64,000 nucleotides of DNA, taken from assembly GCA_963573385.1 (NCBI GenBank), contig CAUYLG010063031.1, positions 81,351 through 145,350 on the forward strand, read 5' to 3'. The first letter of the stretch is position 1. The number at the start of each line of letters is the position of its first letter. Below, one piece after another: positions 36,414 through 51,339 of the stretch. This DNA is from Cacajao melanocephalus (lineage: Eukaryota > Chordata > Mammalia > Primates > Pitheciidae). A model generated the notes under the pieces. It was given only the letters and a program-made list of their open reading frames with translations. It ran no database searches and was not told the DNA's origin. The position numbers were made by a program, and so were the translations under genes.

Positions 36414-38052
36414 GGGGTGACCTCAGTAGAGGCAGTTTTAACTATCAAATGGGTAGGATGACCTGTTCTGTGGATACCAGTCATACTTTCAACAGCCACC
36501 CCTCTCATCGCCCAATGAGCTCATGAACATGGTAATATTGTGGCAAAGATAATAGTTACACCCGGGCTAAGCAACATGGACTTCCACTCACTAAGGTTGA
36601 TATGGTGCAGCCACTGCTGAGTACCCAAGTTGCCAGTAGCAGAGACCAACACTGAGTCCCTGATACAGCACCATTCCATGGCAAGTTGATTACATTAGAC
36701 TAATTAATTATGGAAAAAGCAACATTTTGTTTTTATCAGAATAGACACTTACTCTCGATATGGACTTACTTTCCCTTCATGTAACACTTCTGCCAAAACA
36801 GCCATCCATGGACTTACATAATGCCCAATCCACTATTGTGGTATTCCACATGGCATTGCCTCTGATGAAGGAACATAAATAATCCCATGGTTGTAGAATT
36901 TATTCTTTTTACTATGTTCCCCACAATCCTAGTAGTGTTTGATAGAACAGAGCATGGCCTTTGAATACTAAGTTACAATGTGAGCTAGCTGGCAATATCT
37001 TGGAGGGCTAGGAAAAAGTTCTCCAGAAGGTGTATATGCTCTAAATCCACATCCTATATACAATATTTTTCTTTCCCATAGTCAAGATCCACTGTTCCCT
37101 GAAACAAGGGCTAGAAATGGGTATGGCACTACTCACTATTTTACCCAGTGATCCCCTTTCAAAAGTTTTCCTTCTTGTTCCTACAATTTTATGTTCTTCT
37201 GTTGTAGAGGTGTTAGTTCCAGAGGGAGAAATGCTTTCACCACAAAACACAAAAATAATTCCATTAAATTAAAAGCAAGAACTGTATATCAACACTTTGG
37301 GCTCTTCATGCCTCTGAATCAACAGGCATAAAAGGGAGTTATGGTGCTGACTGAAGTGATTGATCCTCACTGCCAATGGTAAATTAGACTTACTGAACAA
37401 AGGAGGAAAGAAGTGTGTGTCTAGAATACAGGAAAATTTGTACGGTCTCTATATTAGTGTTACCTTGGTTATGATTAACATCAATGGAAAACTAGAGCAA
37501 TATTATCTAGGCAGGACTACCAATGGCACAGACTCTCAAAAATGAAGATTTGGGTCACCCCATTAGGTAAAGAACTGTGACCAGGTAAGGGGTTGCTGAA
37601 GGAGAAGAGAATACAGAATGTTTAGCAGAAAAACATAGTTAAAAATACCAAGTATGACTATGTGACTAGTTAGAAAAATGAAGACTTTAATTCTCATGAG
37701 TACTTTTTCCTTATTTTGTTATGAATGCATGCGTGTATGTATACATGTATATGTGTGTGTATATATGTATTTTATTTCCTCTTAATCCTTTATCAGATGA
37801 TTTAAGATGTCTTGACTTTATGCCACAGTAATTAAATATTATTAATTTTACATCACAGAATTTAAGTTGTGGGCTGTCAAAGAAAACCAAGAAATTTACC
37901 TCCTCTTCTGGGGAAGGGCTAGAGCATTTTTGTTATGTGAAGATTATTTTGATTATGTTAGGAAAAACTGTGATCTTGTTATTGGCTTTATTTGGAGGTT
38001 TGGCAGGGTTTAAAGAAATATGTATAGGTGCCAAATTGACAAAGGGTGGACT
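36414..38052 (+). mobile_element. ERVL provirus remnant: 3' part of pol and region up to the LTR
   Basis: An old, broken endogenous retrovirus copy of the ERVL class. The text follows the ERVL integrase region and its downstream part: GATGACCTGTTCTGTGGATA, CATCGCCCAATGAGCTCATG, CAACATGGACTTCCACTCAC, AGACACTTACTCTCGATATG and CTTAGTTCC-like text, then the stretch up to the LTR (GACAAAGGGTGGACTTGTAA). Stops and frameshifts occur throughout: the longest frames here are 61-69 codons, so no protein is made. Gag, protease, reverse transcriptase and the 5' LTR are absent, meaning the copy is truncated on its left at about 36414. It runs directly into its own 3' LTR. Confidence 0.85.
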
Positions 38053-38491
38053 TGTAATGGTAAATCTTATCTGCCAACTGGACTGTGCCATGAGAAACCA
38101 GATGTCTGGTTGAATATTATGTCTTCCAGTGTCTGTGTGTTTCCAAAATAGATTAACATGTGAGTTGATGTACTAAATAAAGGGGATGCCCTCTTTGATA
38201 TGCACAGACATCATTTAATCTGGGAAGGGTCCGAAAAGGCCAAAAATTTGGTGTAAATTTAAATAAACTCTACATGATTCTTTGAGCTGGGACATCAATC
38301 TTCTTCTATCCTCAGGGATTCTGCTTCTTAGTTCTCAGGCCTGAACTGGAATCTACACTATTGGCTCTCTGGCTCTCAGGCTCTCAGGTAGTCAAACTAA
38401 ACCACCAGCTTTCCCAGATCTACAAGTTGCAGATGGCAGACTATGTGACTTCTCAGTCTCCATAATTCCTTACGTATATACATACACACAG

Positions 38492-38531
<40 letters not shown>

Positions 38532-38580
38532 TATGTATATAATCTCTTACTGGTTCTGTTCTCTAGAGAACCCTAATACA
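38053..38580 (+). mobile_element. 3' LTR of the ERVL remnant (MLT2-type)
   Basis: Starts TGTAATGGTAAATCTTATCT and ends AGAGAACCCTAATACA. It contains GAGCTGGGACATCAATCTTC, TTGGCTCTCTGGCTCTCAGG and ACTTCTCAGTCTCCATAAT. A (CA)n microsatellite lies inside it at about 38493-38529. Its position right after ERVL internal sequence supports the MLT2 assignment. Confidence 0.85.
38493..38529. repeat. (CA)n microsatellite inside the LTR
   Basis: An uninterrupted ACAC run of about 37 bp, probably grown from a short CA stretch of the LTR. Confidence 0.95.
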
Positions 38581-39848
38581 GCTACCTTAATGAACAGAAA
38601 AAAAAAATGTAGCCATCATAATTGTTTCACTCACAAGAGACAATAACTTAATTGGTAGCTATTTGTTTATGTTTTCCATAGTACTGAAGGACATGGACAT
38701 GCAAAATTAATGGCTAGGTCCAAAGAACCCCTAAATTGAGGACTACAGTAGAATTTCAGATCCTCTTCCAATCTGAAACCAGAGACATTTCATGGGCCCA
38801 GATCCTTTTAAATAAAGAGAAGGCTGAGTTTTCTTAAGAAAGCACTCAGTGGAAATTACACATGTAATCTTGCAGCTAGTCTTTTCCAAAGGTACTCTAG
38901 TTATTTTCAAGGTGGAAAGGCACTGGAAAAAGATAACATGCAAATGTTATCTTGGAGAGATGCTAATGCTTAGGGATACAAAACACCACAGTAGTACACC
39001 AACCAAAATGAGGATTTTGCACTAAGGTGATAATTGAAATATTTGCTGGAGTTTATCTTATCATGGGCCAGTTGTTCTGTAACCTCATCCTGTTATTGAG
39101 TGATATGCTCCATATGTGTCCTTGCTAACTTGTAGAACCCCACATTGTTCCTTTACCTTTGGAGTGAAGGTCATTATAACAGGATCAATAAAGTGAACTT
39201 CCTTCTTTACTAAGGCAGTACAGCAAAAGTAATATCACATTCTTGGAGAAATTGTAGAAAGAAATGTCACAATCAGAGACATGAAAGGTATAAGACTACT
39301 GATTTTTCTAAAATGCGTATATCACTTCTCTGGCTAATGCAAAACTGTTTGAAATTATTTTAAGTTTAATTAGGTGCTGTTGCTAATTGAATCTGCAGCT
39401 CCAGATGAACTAGAGAAAACTGACATAGTCTCTGGAAACTTGTTTGAGGCTACCCATCTGTCAAATACAATTTTTTAAAAAAAATTCTTAAGAGTAAATA
39501 TCACCAGGCACTCTTTTTGTTTGCCTAGCAAGAATAACAATAGACCTTTATTGTTTTAATTCAGAACAATAATAGCTTTCATGGTTTCTATCAGAAATCA
39601 TTTTTTCAGGGACAGAAAATTTCACAAGATATTATATTGTTCCACTGTATTGATGAAATTAAGCTACGTAGATTTTATAAGTGGGGGTCACAGGCAACTT
39701 AGATGAACACTAACACACTTCATTTCCAGAGCATGAGAAAATTCCCAATAATATTCCAGGATCTGTCACCCCATTTAATTTTGTGAATGTCAGAAGTTTG
39801 CAACAGCTGAGTATATCCTTTAAATAATAGGATAAATAGCTCTAACTT
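38581..39848. other. Unclassified intergenic DNA, possibly repeat-derived
   Basis: Moderate composition, no long open frames. The order of phrases between 39060 and 39800 gives an impression of ERV-like non-coding sequence, but I cannot name a family. Confidence 0.35.
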
Positions 39849-39938
39849 GGAGAAGTGTGATAAGTATTATAATACTTGATACGGCTTGAGCCTCTTCAGA
39901 TTTAGAAGTTATAATTATAATACTTACCACACTTCTCC
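39849..39938. repeat. Hairpin-forming inverted repeat, 25-bp arms
   Basis: The left arm at 39849-39873 begins GGAGAAGTGTGATAAG and the right arm at 39914-39938 ends CTTACCACACTTCTCC. 24 of 25 positions pair around a 40-bp loop. Confidence 0.9.
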
Positions 39939-39944
39939 AGCCTA

Positions 39945-40715
39945 GCACCTAGGCTGCCAACCTTGAGTAGAACCCAGAGCAAAAGACGGCTGGGCTATAC
40001 TGAAAGGGATCTGACACACTCAGATACAATATCTTTTGTGGATAAGATACATTATGTATCTCACGGCAAGGTAAGGTAAGAAACTGAGGGACTATGTTAA
40101 CTTCACTTCCCAGGTCCACAAGCGGCATGGTTTCAACGGCAAGAACTTCCCAGCACCATGCCTCCATCCACCTCCCCATCTGGGAACCTAGATTTCTTTG
40201 TCTAACTTTCCAGCATGGAGTACATAAAATTTCAGGTGTGCTCCCTTGTTTAAAAAAGCCAGTGAGAAGCTCTGGGAGGAAGGGACTCTGTTCTGGCCGG
40301 GCAGCCAATCCTGCATCAGAGTCAAAGATCAATCACTCCAGAGGACGTTTGAAAGAACTCTTCTCATTGGGCAAGAACATGAATAGGATGGGAATAACTT
40401 CAAAGTTAAAACTCCACTGCATGTTACCTGCAGCATATCTCCCTCTCTGGGATCCCCTTCCACAGTAACATGGGAGCTGTTTTTCCCTCTCTACCTATGG
40501 GAATATCCCCTTTGGATTCTCCTCCGATGGCAGCCTGGGAGCTCTCTCTCTTTCTCTCTCTCTCTGCCTAATAAATTGTTTTCTGCTAAACTCTTTGGGT
40601 CTGATATTTACTTGAACTGTAAGCTCACCACCGCTAGGCCCCTTCCCCATTCTTGAAGCAAAGAGAGGCCAAGAACCTCGGGCATATCCAATGGGGGGAG
40701 CTGAGCCCTGCCCAT
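39945..40715 (+). mobile_element. Probable ERV LTR, plus strand
   Basis: An LTR-like layout: moderately G+C-rich U3-like sequence with GGCCGGGCAGCCAATCCTGC (CCAAT box near 40306), a pyrimidine-rich (TC)n tract at 40538-40563, a CCTAATAAATTG polyadenylation signal near 40568 and a CTCTTTGGGTCTGATATTTAC stretch. Two overlapping opposite-strand frames (127 and 124 codons) have no protein signature. Family and limits are uncertain. Confidence 0.5.
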
Positions 40716-41254
40716 CTGACCAATTACAAAATCACAATGTAGACCCTAAAATCGTTGAATGAATTATGCCCAATTTCAAACAGTTATTCTTCAGAGAAAC
40801 TGAATCTGCCTTGTGGCTAGATTATCTTGGGTATTGAATGCCTGATTTTGGTATGCTATGAGACCCAATAACTTTAGCTGTGCATAATAACCGTCATTTT
40901 GGATGTTATATGATCTAAATTGCCATTAAACTGGGTATGGTCATCAGCTCCCCATCTTTAAGTGGAAGTGCTAAATATGAGGTACCTCATTCTGTTGTAT
41001 TGTCAAATTTCCCTATATTCATCCATACATTCTCCTGGGTAGTTCCTTATAACCAGAAAAGCTAACATTTGGTTTACAGATATTCTTACTAGATACTCTA
41101 TCCCTTGTTGAAAATGCAGAAACTCAAGTCATTGTAGAAATAGTTTGAATGACAGTAGAGAAAGTAAAGTTTCCCATTTGCCCTAAATTCAAGTCATTCA
41201 TGGGGTTGTCCACTGTGAATAAAAAGAGAGCTATCTTGAGATAGAAATCTACCC
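40716..41254. other. Unassigned intergenic DNA
   Basis: No recognisable gene or repeat. Confidence 0.4.
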
Positions 41255-41745
41255 TTGTTATGGTTGAGGGTCTCCAGGTTCTTGGTGTCTTGAGCAAAGA
41301 ATTGAACAAAATGCACAAACAAAGCAAGGAAAGAATGAAGCAACAAAAGCAGAGATTTGTTGAAAATGAAAGTACTCTCCACAGAGTGGAAGCATGCCTG
41401 AGCATAGGGGCTCAAGAGCCCTGGTTACAGAATTTCCTGGGGCTTCAATACCCTCTAGGGGTTTCCCATTGTTTACTTGGTGTATGCCCTATGTAAATGA
41501 AGAGGATAAAGTCAAGTTTCAAAGTCATTTACTTAGCATGCACCCTATGTAAATGAGAGGATATTACTTAGTGTGTGTGATCTTTGTAAACAGAGAGGAT
41601 AAAGTGAAGTTGCAAAGCTATCCACATTACTGTCATTGCTGAAGTGTTTCCATTTGATTTCCTCCTAGGAAATCATGGTAAATTGGCCTTATGCTCCCTG
41701 ACTCCAGACCCTATTCACCTGCCTCATTCTCATTAACAGACAAAA
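41255..41745 (-). mobile_element. ERV1-like LTR, minus strand, with internal tandem repeats
   Basis: Reverse-read LTR with the phrases TTGAGCAAAGAATTGAACAA, GAAAGAATGAAGCAACAAAA and GCAGAGATTTGTTGAAAATG. Three degenerate repeats follow (41472-41527, 41528-41563, 41564-41617), each with TTACTT, a CTATGTAAA or CTTTGTAAA core and GAGGATA. Tandem U3 repeats are common in such LTRs. Four overlapping short open frames here are artefacts. Confidence 0.7.
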
Positions 41746-42345
41746 GTGATCTGACCAAGATGGCCTGACTACTTCCCTCAGCTTGACAAATTTGAAAGAG
41801 GTGTCCTTTTGCCCGTACAATCCTTATAATATATAGATGACCTAGAGAGATCTCTCACCTTTTTTCTCAGACCATTTAGTTTAGAAAACTTGTAATTGCA
41901 ATTCTTTTTCTGTCCTTTCGAAATGTAAGGTTTTTGTTTTTGTTTTCCAAAAAGCCTTTTGCCAGTTTACAACCCAGTACTTTCTCAAGAATCTTGAAAC
42001 CATCCCTTTGAAATGTAACCATTAAGAAAGAAAGTGTTCCTATGCTAGTCTTTGAAGGAAGGTAGGGGCCTAACATCAGAGAGCCCCCTTGTTCTGTAAA
42101 ACTACCTCCTGTCATGAAGATAAAAGAAAGTTTACTTTACCTTTGGGTAAGATCAATTACCAAATATGAATTACTTATAATCCTCCCACACCAACTTTTT
42201 AAAATTCTCTCATTATTTGTGTCAATTGACTTCAGTTCAGATTGCTTTTAATTTTTCTCTCTTATTGCAATACCATAAATAAAGTTTTCCTTAAATGTTT
42301 AACTTTGTCCAGTAACATTTTTACTTCCACAGGACAAAGCCTTAG
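41746..42345 (+). mobile_element. Probable ERV1-like LTR, plus strand
   Basis: Adjacent to the previous LTR in the opposite orientation. It has GACCAAGATGGCCTGACTAC at its left, an AATAAA signal at about 42279 (CATAAATAAAGTTTTCC) and a terminal TTTGTCCAGTAACATTTTT and CTTCCACAGGACA stretch that resembles an LTR 3' end. Limits are uncertain. Confidence 0.5.
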
Positions 42346-44479
42346 AAGCAAAAACATTATAAAATTTAATAACAGAAAGTCTGAAAACTGTGGTCTGTGG
42401 AAGAAACTCTATGAATGGCCATATATTTTCAAAACATTGTGCCCATGTGAAATGTACACACACACACACACACACACATCTTCACAAGATGCTTTTAATA
42501 ATTGGTTGAAGAAGACTACATTATTTGAATGTCAGTCAGCTTTTTTTTTTTTAATACCTAATACTGGGCTTGGCCAACTGGCTCATAAACAAAATGGCCA
42601 TGTTGATGTTGATGGATCTTATTCACGAGATTAACCACATGGATTACCTTTTACAAAAGCTTATCTAGTTATCACCAGTGATTCATTCCTGACTATCCAA
42701 ATGCAAAGGCTAATATTGACCCACAGCATAACACAATCCTCTGAAAAACATTTTGTCATCTCTTGGCAAGTTGATGAATTTGGGGTCTTTCATCATGAAG
42801 GAGTGTGAGTTTTCCTTTTTTTAAAAACGAAAATATACTTTCCTCCTGGAAGAGTTTTCCACTTAAACCCAATATTCAAATGCCTTATTTTCACTTATTT
42901 TGTTATACAGGAAAATGCTTCAAATCATTTACAACAAAGGAAGTGAGGCAATATACTGACACTGGTCATAAGTAATTGTAGAAAAATGTATAACAGATGC
43001 AATTATGTCGTCAAGTGGAGGGTGGAGTGCTGTACTACAAGATAATACTCTGAATAATGGTATGGGGTCTGAGAACAATGGGGCAGAAATACAAGCCATA
43101 GAACTCAAAAAACTTTATAACGCAAATACAAGGGTATACACATGCACATGAACTCGCAGAAAACAAACTTGGGAAACATATCAAGTTATCTTCACGAGTG
43201 CATGTGTGTGTATAGAAAGTTTTGGACCTCTATATAAGTATGTAATTATAAATTTTTACTAGACATGTATTTATTTTAAATTAGAACCTGCATGTGATAA
43301 ATGAAGGTGGGTTTGGTAGCTGCTAACACCAAATCCACTATATGCCAAGCTTCTTTTGTTCTAGCACACCACTACATACACATGAGATGCTCATTCAATA
43401 TTTCTGGAAATAAGGTTAAAGGTGACATATAAGAGAATAAATTACAGCAAATCAGTAGTTATTTTACAACACTTTGTTTATAATTTATTTTATATTTTGT
43501 TTTGGTTAAAAAAATCTATACTAATCACACTAAGTAGTGACTCAAAGGCAAGATAATCACATACAAAATTACTTACTGTGAACCATATGATTCTTTTACC
43601 CCCTGCATACATAACAGTTTTCCCCACTTTGCAAACCTAATCATTAATCAGCATGGATCTTTTCAAAATTACTTGTTTACACTAGTGGCTATTGAGCTAC
43701 AGAGTGCACATTCTATTAAGGTGACCCAAAGCCCTCACAGCCAAAGCAGAAAAATCAGTGCAAAATTGCATGAGAGGAAACTGACAAATGCCTGTCTAGA
43801 CACCCTGGGAACATCAGCATCATGATGTTACTTATTAGTTAGACCCCATGACATCAATAATGACACTAATAATAGCTCCGGCCTATATAGAACCATGTCT
43901 TTTCAAAGGTGATATAAATACATCATACAAAGAATAACTAGCTTCATATTGAAGTAAAGTGACAGCTGCACCTTGAAGAATTAATCTGTGATTTTTCTCT
44001 TCTGTTTTCCTGTGGCTCTCTGTTCTATCACTACAACCCCTAGCCTGGTGTATTTTCTTCTCCTAACACACAATGAGATGTCAAATCTAAGATTCAAAGA
44101 AAAAACAGGAAACTGAACTTTTGAGAGAGAAGTATTTGCATAGTTGCAATAAATATGTTTTTTCCTTGATGCTAGATATGACTTTGCTTGGAGAAAGAAG
44201 AGGACTCATTTGAGGACAGGGTAAATTGAAGAGGAAAGATATGAGAGGGTCACAAAGTTGTAGGGAGCCGACACACAGTGGAGCTGTTTTCCATCAGTGA
44301 GCTCCAATTAGCCAGAGACAAGCCTTGCAACCACCAGATATCAGTAAGTTTCCTGTGGACAGTCTCCTTTGTGACAGTCATGCACATTGCAAGCATCATC
44401 CTTTTCTCATAGCAAATGATAGTCTTGGGAAACATGAGTATGGTTGCTACTCTAGGAAGAATCAAGAGAAAATGTTCCC
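42346..44479. other. Unassigned DNA with one CA repeat
   Basis: Contains a (CA)11-like run at 42456-42478 and a T-run at 42541-42552. The 130-codon plus frame at 42242-42634 crosses the CA run and has no family signature. No gene seen. Confidence 0.4.
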
Positions 44480-45720
44480 TATGAGTTAAAGAAGAAAACA
44501 CCTAAAGTAATAATGAATAAAAACATAAACAGATTATTTGATAAAACTGGCAGGATTGATGAGCCCTGGTTAATGGCATGAAAGACAAACAGAACATAAA
44601 TAGGCAAAATTTAAAAATCAAGGTGAAAAAAGGTGTGGACAAAAAAGAAATTCTTAAAAATCGTAACAGTTATGCACAACTTAAAGCAATTTAAATAAAA
44701 AATGTGAATTTAAAAGATTGTTTTTCAGAAAAAAATATATAATTCTAACCTCTAAAGTGAAAACAGATAACTCAACTTCGAGCTTTATGAAAGTTAAAAA
44801 TAAAAAAATAAGTATTTGTAGGTATTTAAATGAAAAGATAAAGCAAAGTTGATTCGTTAACTGAATATCATATTAGGTAGAATTAGTGACAAAAAGATTG
44901 CATGAGGAAAAGACTGAACTTTATTCTGCTAAATATTTCAAGTCACAATTAAAAAACATTATACCTAACTGCAACAAATATGAGGGCAGCACTTAATTAC
45001 TATTAGAATGGATTAATCTAATCCATTAATTAAGGAATTAAGTGATCGACATCCACAACAACAAAAAACTGAAAAAAAGAAAAGCAGAATATTTAAGAAA
45101 TCTAACCAATAGGTAAGACTGACGATATGTTATGTGTACAATATGTGTAGGTCCATGTATACACTATAATTATTACCAAAAAAAACAAGTAAAATAAATG
45201 TTATCTAATAGTTATAATATAGCAGTATCCTTTTATCTCACTATAATAGAGATTAATAATGAATCAGAAATCAAAAATAAGCTTCTATCTGAAATTTAAC
45301 ACAAATCTTTCTTTTTAAATAGCTGTTATGTCAAAGAAGAAATACAAATCTATAAAGAATGATAAATACTAGTTATAGGACATTTGGGTTGAATGCACAG
45401 AAATACAGAAAATTATCTATCTTATATGGTTCTTTCAATTAAAATAAATTATAAAATCTTACAGATGACGTGTGCAACTCCGACTATTGAAAAGAGAGCA
45501 CACATGTATAGAAAGAAAAAAAGATGAGAAAATTGAAAATATAAATGCAGAAATACGAGTTAGAAAGGAGAAAAAAGACATAAGAATTAGTTGAGAACCA
45601 AAAATTCAGAATATTTGAAAAATAAAATTAGATAAATTCTATCTGGCCTACTCATGTAAAGGGGAGAATGCACAAATGTAGAAAATATTCTGACTAAAAG
45701 GAAGAACTGAACTAACTTTA
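44480..45720 (+). mobile_element. Old L1 (L1M-type) ORF2 5' fragment, plus strand
   Basis: Decayed L1 ORF2 endonuclease-to-RT text: GATTAATAATGAATCAGAAATC (about 45252), GTCAAAGAAGAAATACAAAT, AAAATATAAATGCAGAAATA and GAGAACCAAAAATTCAGAAT. No frame is open. Confidence 0.7.
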
Positions 45721-48043
<2,323 letters not shown>

Positions 48044-48058
48044 ATTGTTACTGTTTTA

Positions 48059-49080
48059 TTTAGCAGTGATTAGAAATACTTATTCAACTTTAAATATATA
48101 TAAAAATGTATGGATTTTAGAAATTTTATTTTGTTTATTTCGATATTTGTTTTCCCATAACCATTGATTTAAATGTTTATTCGTATTACCCCTGATTTGA
48201 GATTCTAACTTCCTTATATATAAAATTGCGATAAGTACTTGAGTCTGTTTTTGGAATTTATATTCTGTTCCAATATTCTGTTTGTCCATGTATTTGATAG
48301 AAGCATACAATATAGATTAGGCTGAGACACCCTTTCCTCTTGCTTTATTCTTTCAGAAAGTTTTAAAAAACACTTTTGTGGGTTTTTTTCTTATAAATTT
48401 AGAAATTGTATATTTTTAGAAAAAATAGTAAATTATTGAATTGCATTTGAATGTAATAATTAATAAATTAGATAAATGGCATGTTTGTCATATTTATCCT
48501 TTCTATTGGAAATTATGGGCAGTTTTCCATTTGTTGAAATGTTATTTTTGTTATTCAAAAGTATTATAAAGTTGATTTTTGTTTATATCTAGAACTTTCT
48601 TTATTGCATTTATTTCTAGATCTTTTGCTTTTTATTATGATTAGACAAATAATATTTTCTTCCATCACACTTTCAAATTTTTATATAGGAGGGTTAATGA
48701 TGTATGTACAATAATTTTATATACCACTAACTGAATGAGTTTATTTATGGTAATGGTTTTAAATTAATTTCCTTGGATAAAAAATATTTTGAGTATTCAT
48801 AAATGTTTATATATGTTGGTATTAAAATTGTCTCTATTTCTATGTATCACATTGTTTCATTAGCTTTAAGTCTATAGTCCATCATAGACAATATTATTTG
48901 TTCTTATTGTTAGTGGAACTGCTGCTAATAAATAATGTTTATTTACTAAATATGATGCTGGCTTAAGAACTATGTACACATACATAAATAGGCACATCAC
49001 ACATCCTTACAATTATATATGTGAAAATGTACACATATGTTTGTATTGTGCAGGTAAAAATATACACATTTATATGAAGT
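48059..49080 (-). mobile_element. Old L1 (L1M-type), minus strand (continuation)
   Basis: Reverse-read ORF2 text resumes: CCCATAACCATTGATTTAAA, CAATATTCTGTTTGTCCATG, GTTATTCAAAAGTATTATAA and TTTATTTCTAGATCTTTTGC. No open frame. Confidence 0.65.
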
Positions 49081-49560
49081 ATAATTAATTTTAACTTTTA
49101 AGTCCAAGGGTACAAGTGCAGGTTTGTTATACAAGTAAACTCATGGGAAATTGTTGTACAGCTTATTTCACCACCCAGGTATTAGGCCTAGTACCCATTA
49201 GTTATTTTTCGTGATCTTCTTCCTCCTCCTAACCTCCACCCTCCAGTAGGCCTCAATGTGTGTTGTTCTTTCTTTGTGTTCATGTGTTCTCATCGCTTAG
49301 CTCCAACTTATAAGTACAAATATGTAATATTTGGCTTTCTATTTCTGTGTTAGTTTGCTAAAAATAATGGATCCCAGCTCCATCCATGTTCCTGCAAAGG
49401 ACATGATCTAGTTCTTTTTTATGGCTGCATAGTATTCTATGTTATGTATGTGCCACATTTTCTTCATCCGGTCTATTATTGATTGGCATTTAGTTTGCTT
49501 CCATGCCTTTGCTATTGTGAATATGCTGCAATGACCATATGTGTACAAGTGTAATTTATT
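49081..49560 (-). mobile_element. Primate L1 3' end, minus strand
   Basis: A clear L1 3' UTR and ORF2 end in reverse: AAGTCCAAGGGTACAAGTGC, GTTATACAAGTAAACTCATG, CCAGCTCCATCCATGTTCCT, TTTATGGCTGCATAGTATTC and ATTGATTGGCATTTAGTTTG. Younger than the L1M around it and 5'-truncated. Confidence 0.88.
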
Positions 49561-49561
49561 T

Positions 49562-49592
<31 letters not shown>

Positions 49593-49640
49593 GTACAGAC
49601 ATACATATACATATGTATATATACACAAGCACATACATAC
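49561..49640. repeat. (TG)n(TA)n microsatellite
   Basis: A TGTG run, then (TA)n to 49591, then a CATATA/TACATA mixture. Confidence 0.93.
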
Positions 49641-51339
49641 ATGATACAAGGAAATACTAGTCTATTTAAGGGATTTATATTTTAATTAAGAATTACTCTG
49701 TTTTGCCCAATGATTGCAAAAAAAACTGCGTTTTCAATCTTTATATCCACAAGTATTATGTTTAAATGTCTCTAATATTTAATGATTCTTAAAATACACA
49801 GTATCCATGTAAGTTTATGTTACACATATATTTATATATGTATTTATATCCCTATTTATAGCTAGTACTAGTATTGATTCATGGTCTCTACCTCTCTAAC
49901 AATCTTTGTCAGGTTTTGGCATGATAGTAAGGCCTCTAATTTTTCCTTAAAGCCCTCATTCTCTTAATTCCTTTGAGCAATACACTAGTCTCTTCATCAC
50001 TCCTTCATCTTGGGCCTACTAAGCACTGTTTATTTCTGTGGTCTTGAGTGCTGTAATAAAACTATGCTTTTTAAATAGACTTTAAAAAATGAATGTTTAA
50101 TTAGTTGAGATACTATTAAAATTTTCAAAACATCTGTTGTAATTCTGTAATATAATGTTCATTTCTGTCTAGTTCTGTTTTAAAATGTGGACCTAAAAAT
50201 TTTAATTAAGGCAAATAATTCTGTTATTCTTTAAATAGTTACACACATTTTTCAAATGCTTAAGGTATAGGAGAAAAGACTTGTAGCTTCTATGAGCAAT
50301 CAAGAGCACAGAAAACATATTTTCTTGTCTTGCAAGAAGTCTTTCCAAGACTTCTTCCTGTTTTAAGACACAAAGAAAATTCCAATTTTAAGAATTCCCG
50401 TAAATCTATTTCAGTGCTTTCATTTAAAATACTGGTTGGTTAAGTTTGGTATAAGGTTATACTCATAATTTTGCTTCCCAGTGGTATTTGTAAGTAAATA
50501 TGATTGCCTACTTTTTATCTGTTTTAATATTACATTATGTAAAAAATTTACACACCTAGAAAATTATAGAAAATAATTTGGAAGGAAGGCAGCCAGACTT
50601 GATCAGAGCAACACCACTTTGTTTTTGTATGCCATCTTACAACTGCCTGACCTCAGAATGCACTTGATGCTGCAGACAAAAATTGCTGACACTGATAAAA
50701 AAGACTTTATGCTGAGAAGTGAATTTTTCTAAACCCCTGATTCAAGGGCTTTTTTCTAGAAGCCAATGAACAGTTATGATAACACTTCACCACCAATCAA
50801 GATAGTAGGTTTTGAATGAGCTACTAATTTATTTCCTTTTGAATGAGTACTAATTTATTTCCTTTAAAAGTCTGACTCAAAAATAGCTGGTCAGGACACA
50901 CATTTCAGATGCCTCTGGAATCTGTGTTTCCTCAGTTGCCATTCTAAGACTACCCATAAATCCCTTTACTTGGATTTCAGTCTCTGGCACTCTTTGCTTC
51001 ACAATATTGTAATGTAGCATCATTTACAGACTCCCTGGTTCAAAAATCATTAGTCATGGCCAATCATTGGTATCTTTGCTCACGATCCTTCATTTTTTAT
51101 GTTAAAGGAAATCCTAGATATACGTTTTAAACTATGAATAATACAATATTTATCTCTAAACTTCAGACTATTAAAAATAACCAGAAAACAACTATCAACC
51201 TTAAAATATTTAGTAATAATTAATATTTCTTAATACATTTCAAGTAGTGTTCAATATTCAATTGCATGACTGTCATTAATATATTAAATATGTTCATTTA
51301 TCTTTTCAAAATTCAGATTCCTATAATCACTCCATAGAA
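49641..51339. other. Unassigned DNA
   Basis: No gene. A 27-bp near-tandem repeat TTTGAATGAG(CT)ACTAATTTATT lies at 50811-50866. The stretch 50580-51000 is slightly richer in G+C and could be an unnamed LTR. Confidence 0.4.

Noticed and set aside
36414..38052. ERVL integrase region as a domesticated gene
   Set aside because: No frame longer than 69 codons and many stops and frame losses; it is a dead remnant.
40094..40468. 124-codon plus frame overlapping a 127-codon minus frame
   Set aside because: No protein family features, opposite-strand overlap, and LTR-like surroundings with a polyadenylation signal.
42242..42634. 130-codon plus frame
   Set aside because: It starts in an LTR-like 3' end and crosses a CA microsatellite; no family resemblance.
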